This document shows positions 63,453 through 64,000 of a stretch of 64,000 bases of DNA, piece by piece. The stretch is from NCBI RefSeq assembly GCF_000003815.2, contig NC_049981.1:14716581-14780580 (forward strand). Direction: 5' to 3'. The position numbers and the translations under genes were made by a program. Each line of letters opens with the position of its first letter. Position 1 is the first letter of the stretch. Source of the stretch: Branchiostoma floridae (lineage: Eukaryota; Chordata; Leptocardii; Amphioxiformes; Branchiostomatidae). Under the pieces are notes generated by a model, which worked only from the letters and a program-made list of their open reading frames with translations, searched no databases and was not told where the DNA came from.

Positions 63453-64000
63453 CCATGAGGTAAACAGACCGTTGTTTACCTACGCCCTAACACTGAAGTG
63501 CACAATACAGATAATATCAGAAAAAACAAGTCGGCATATATATATATACATATTTGTTCTGTATGTCACAAAGCATTGCTAACTTTTACAGCGTAAACTA
63601 ATCCCTATAAATAGTCCGGATTTGGTTCCGTCTCAAGACAATCCACCATGATGATACAGCATCCTGTTGACCTCGACCCTTTGACAACAATCATAGGAAA
63701 AAGCAACAAGAAAACTTTAAAATCTCTTGTAGCATCCAAGTCCTTTTAAAAACATACAGCACTGGACAAGAAACGGTGTCGCGGGGATGAGTTGATAATG
63801 ACAACTCTTTCCCGGGAGGGTCGAAATCTTAGACACCTCGCAAACTGACGATAACACCTCGCCAACATCATATTCCGACAACAAAGGCGGTACTCACTTC
63901 AACTCTTGGCCCCTGCTCAAGGGCTAAGCCACCGTCATTTTACAACAAAACGCACCGACCTAATTCTCTTGACAGCTTCGGGCTAAGCGCTCTCCACGAA

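Larger units (their letters stand above)
39958..64000. other. upstream region and/or first intron; no confident coding exon
   Basis: I checked donor-like sites on the minus strand for an exon encoding a signal peptide and ending in phase 1, and found none that is convincing. The stretch is richer in CpG than the left half of the window. Listed separately are a minisatellite (40482), a promoter-like cluster (42.5-42.7 kb), four MITE or LINE-like segments and simple repeats. Between them I see nothing I can support. Confidence 0.7.

Overview
The window is animal nuclear DNA with intron-rich genes, GT-AG splice sites and many small inverted-repeat transposons. The repeat landscape and the frequent ACATGTA-type motifs resemble amphioxus (Branchiostoma). 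That identification is an inference from pattern memory, not a database result.

One gene is supported beyond reasonable doubt. It lies on the minus strand and is transcribed from high to low coordinates. Nine consecutive coding exons (39957 down to 531) join in frame into about 494 codons. They encode four immunoglobulin domains followed by the first fibronectin type III domain. The order of domains, one exon for Ig1 and two for each later domain, and the detailed similarity (especially in Ig3 and FN3-1) place it in the protogenin / IGDCC3 / IGDCC4 branch of the DCC-neogenin superfamily. This is a family of cell-surface neural and patterning receptors. The signal-peptide exon is not recognised. 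The remaining FN3 repeats, transmembrane segment and tail lie beyond the left edge.

Layout. Positions 1-5910 are the compact part of the gene: eight exons (Ig2 to FN3-1) separated by introns of 0.3-1.5 kb. One intron carries a 900-bp terminal-inverted-repeat (TIR) transposon, and one 3' splice site has been amplified into four 71-bp tandem copies. Positions 5911-39618 are one 33.7-kb intron with no certain gene. It holds hAT-like and other MITEs, a SINE-like retroposon, microsatellites, a CpG-rich block at 35.0-35.6 kb, and several low-confidence exon candidates on both strands. The Ig1 exon is at 39619-39957. Positions 39958-64000 should be 5' intron and/or upstream DNA. They hold MITEs (one with a perfect 9-bp target duplication), a 3-copy minisatellite, a promoter-like CRE + YY1 cluster at 42.6 kb on the gene's strand, and no confident coding exon.

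CpG dinucleotides are scarce from about 6 to 34 kb and several-fold commoner to the right of about 34.5 kb. This suggests the edge of a germline-methylated gene-body domain. No rRNA, tRNA, CRISPR array or prokaryotic operon was seen.
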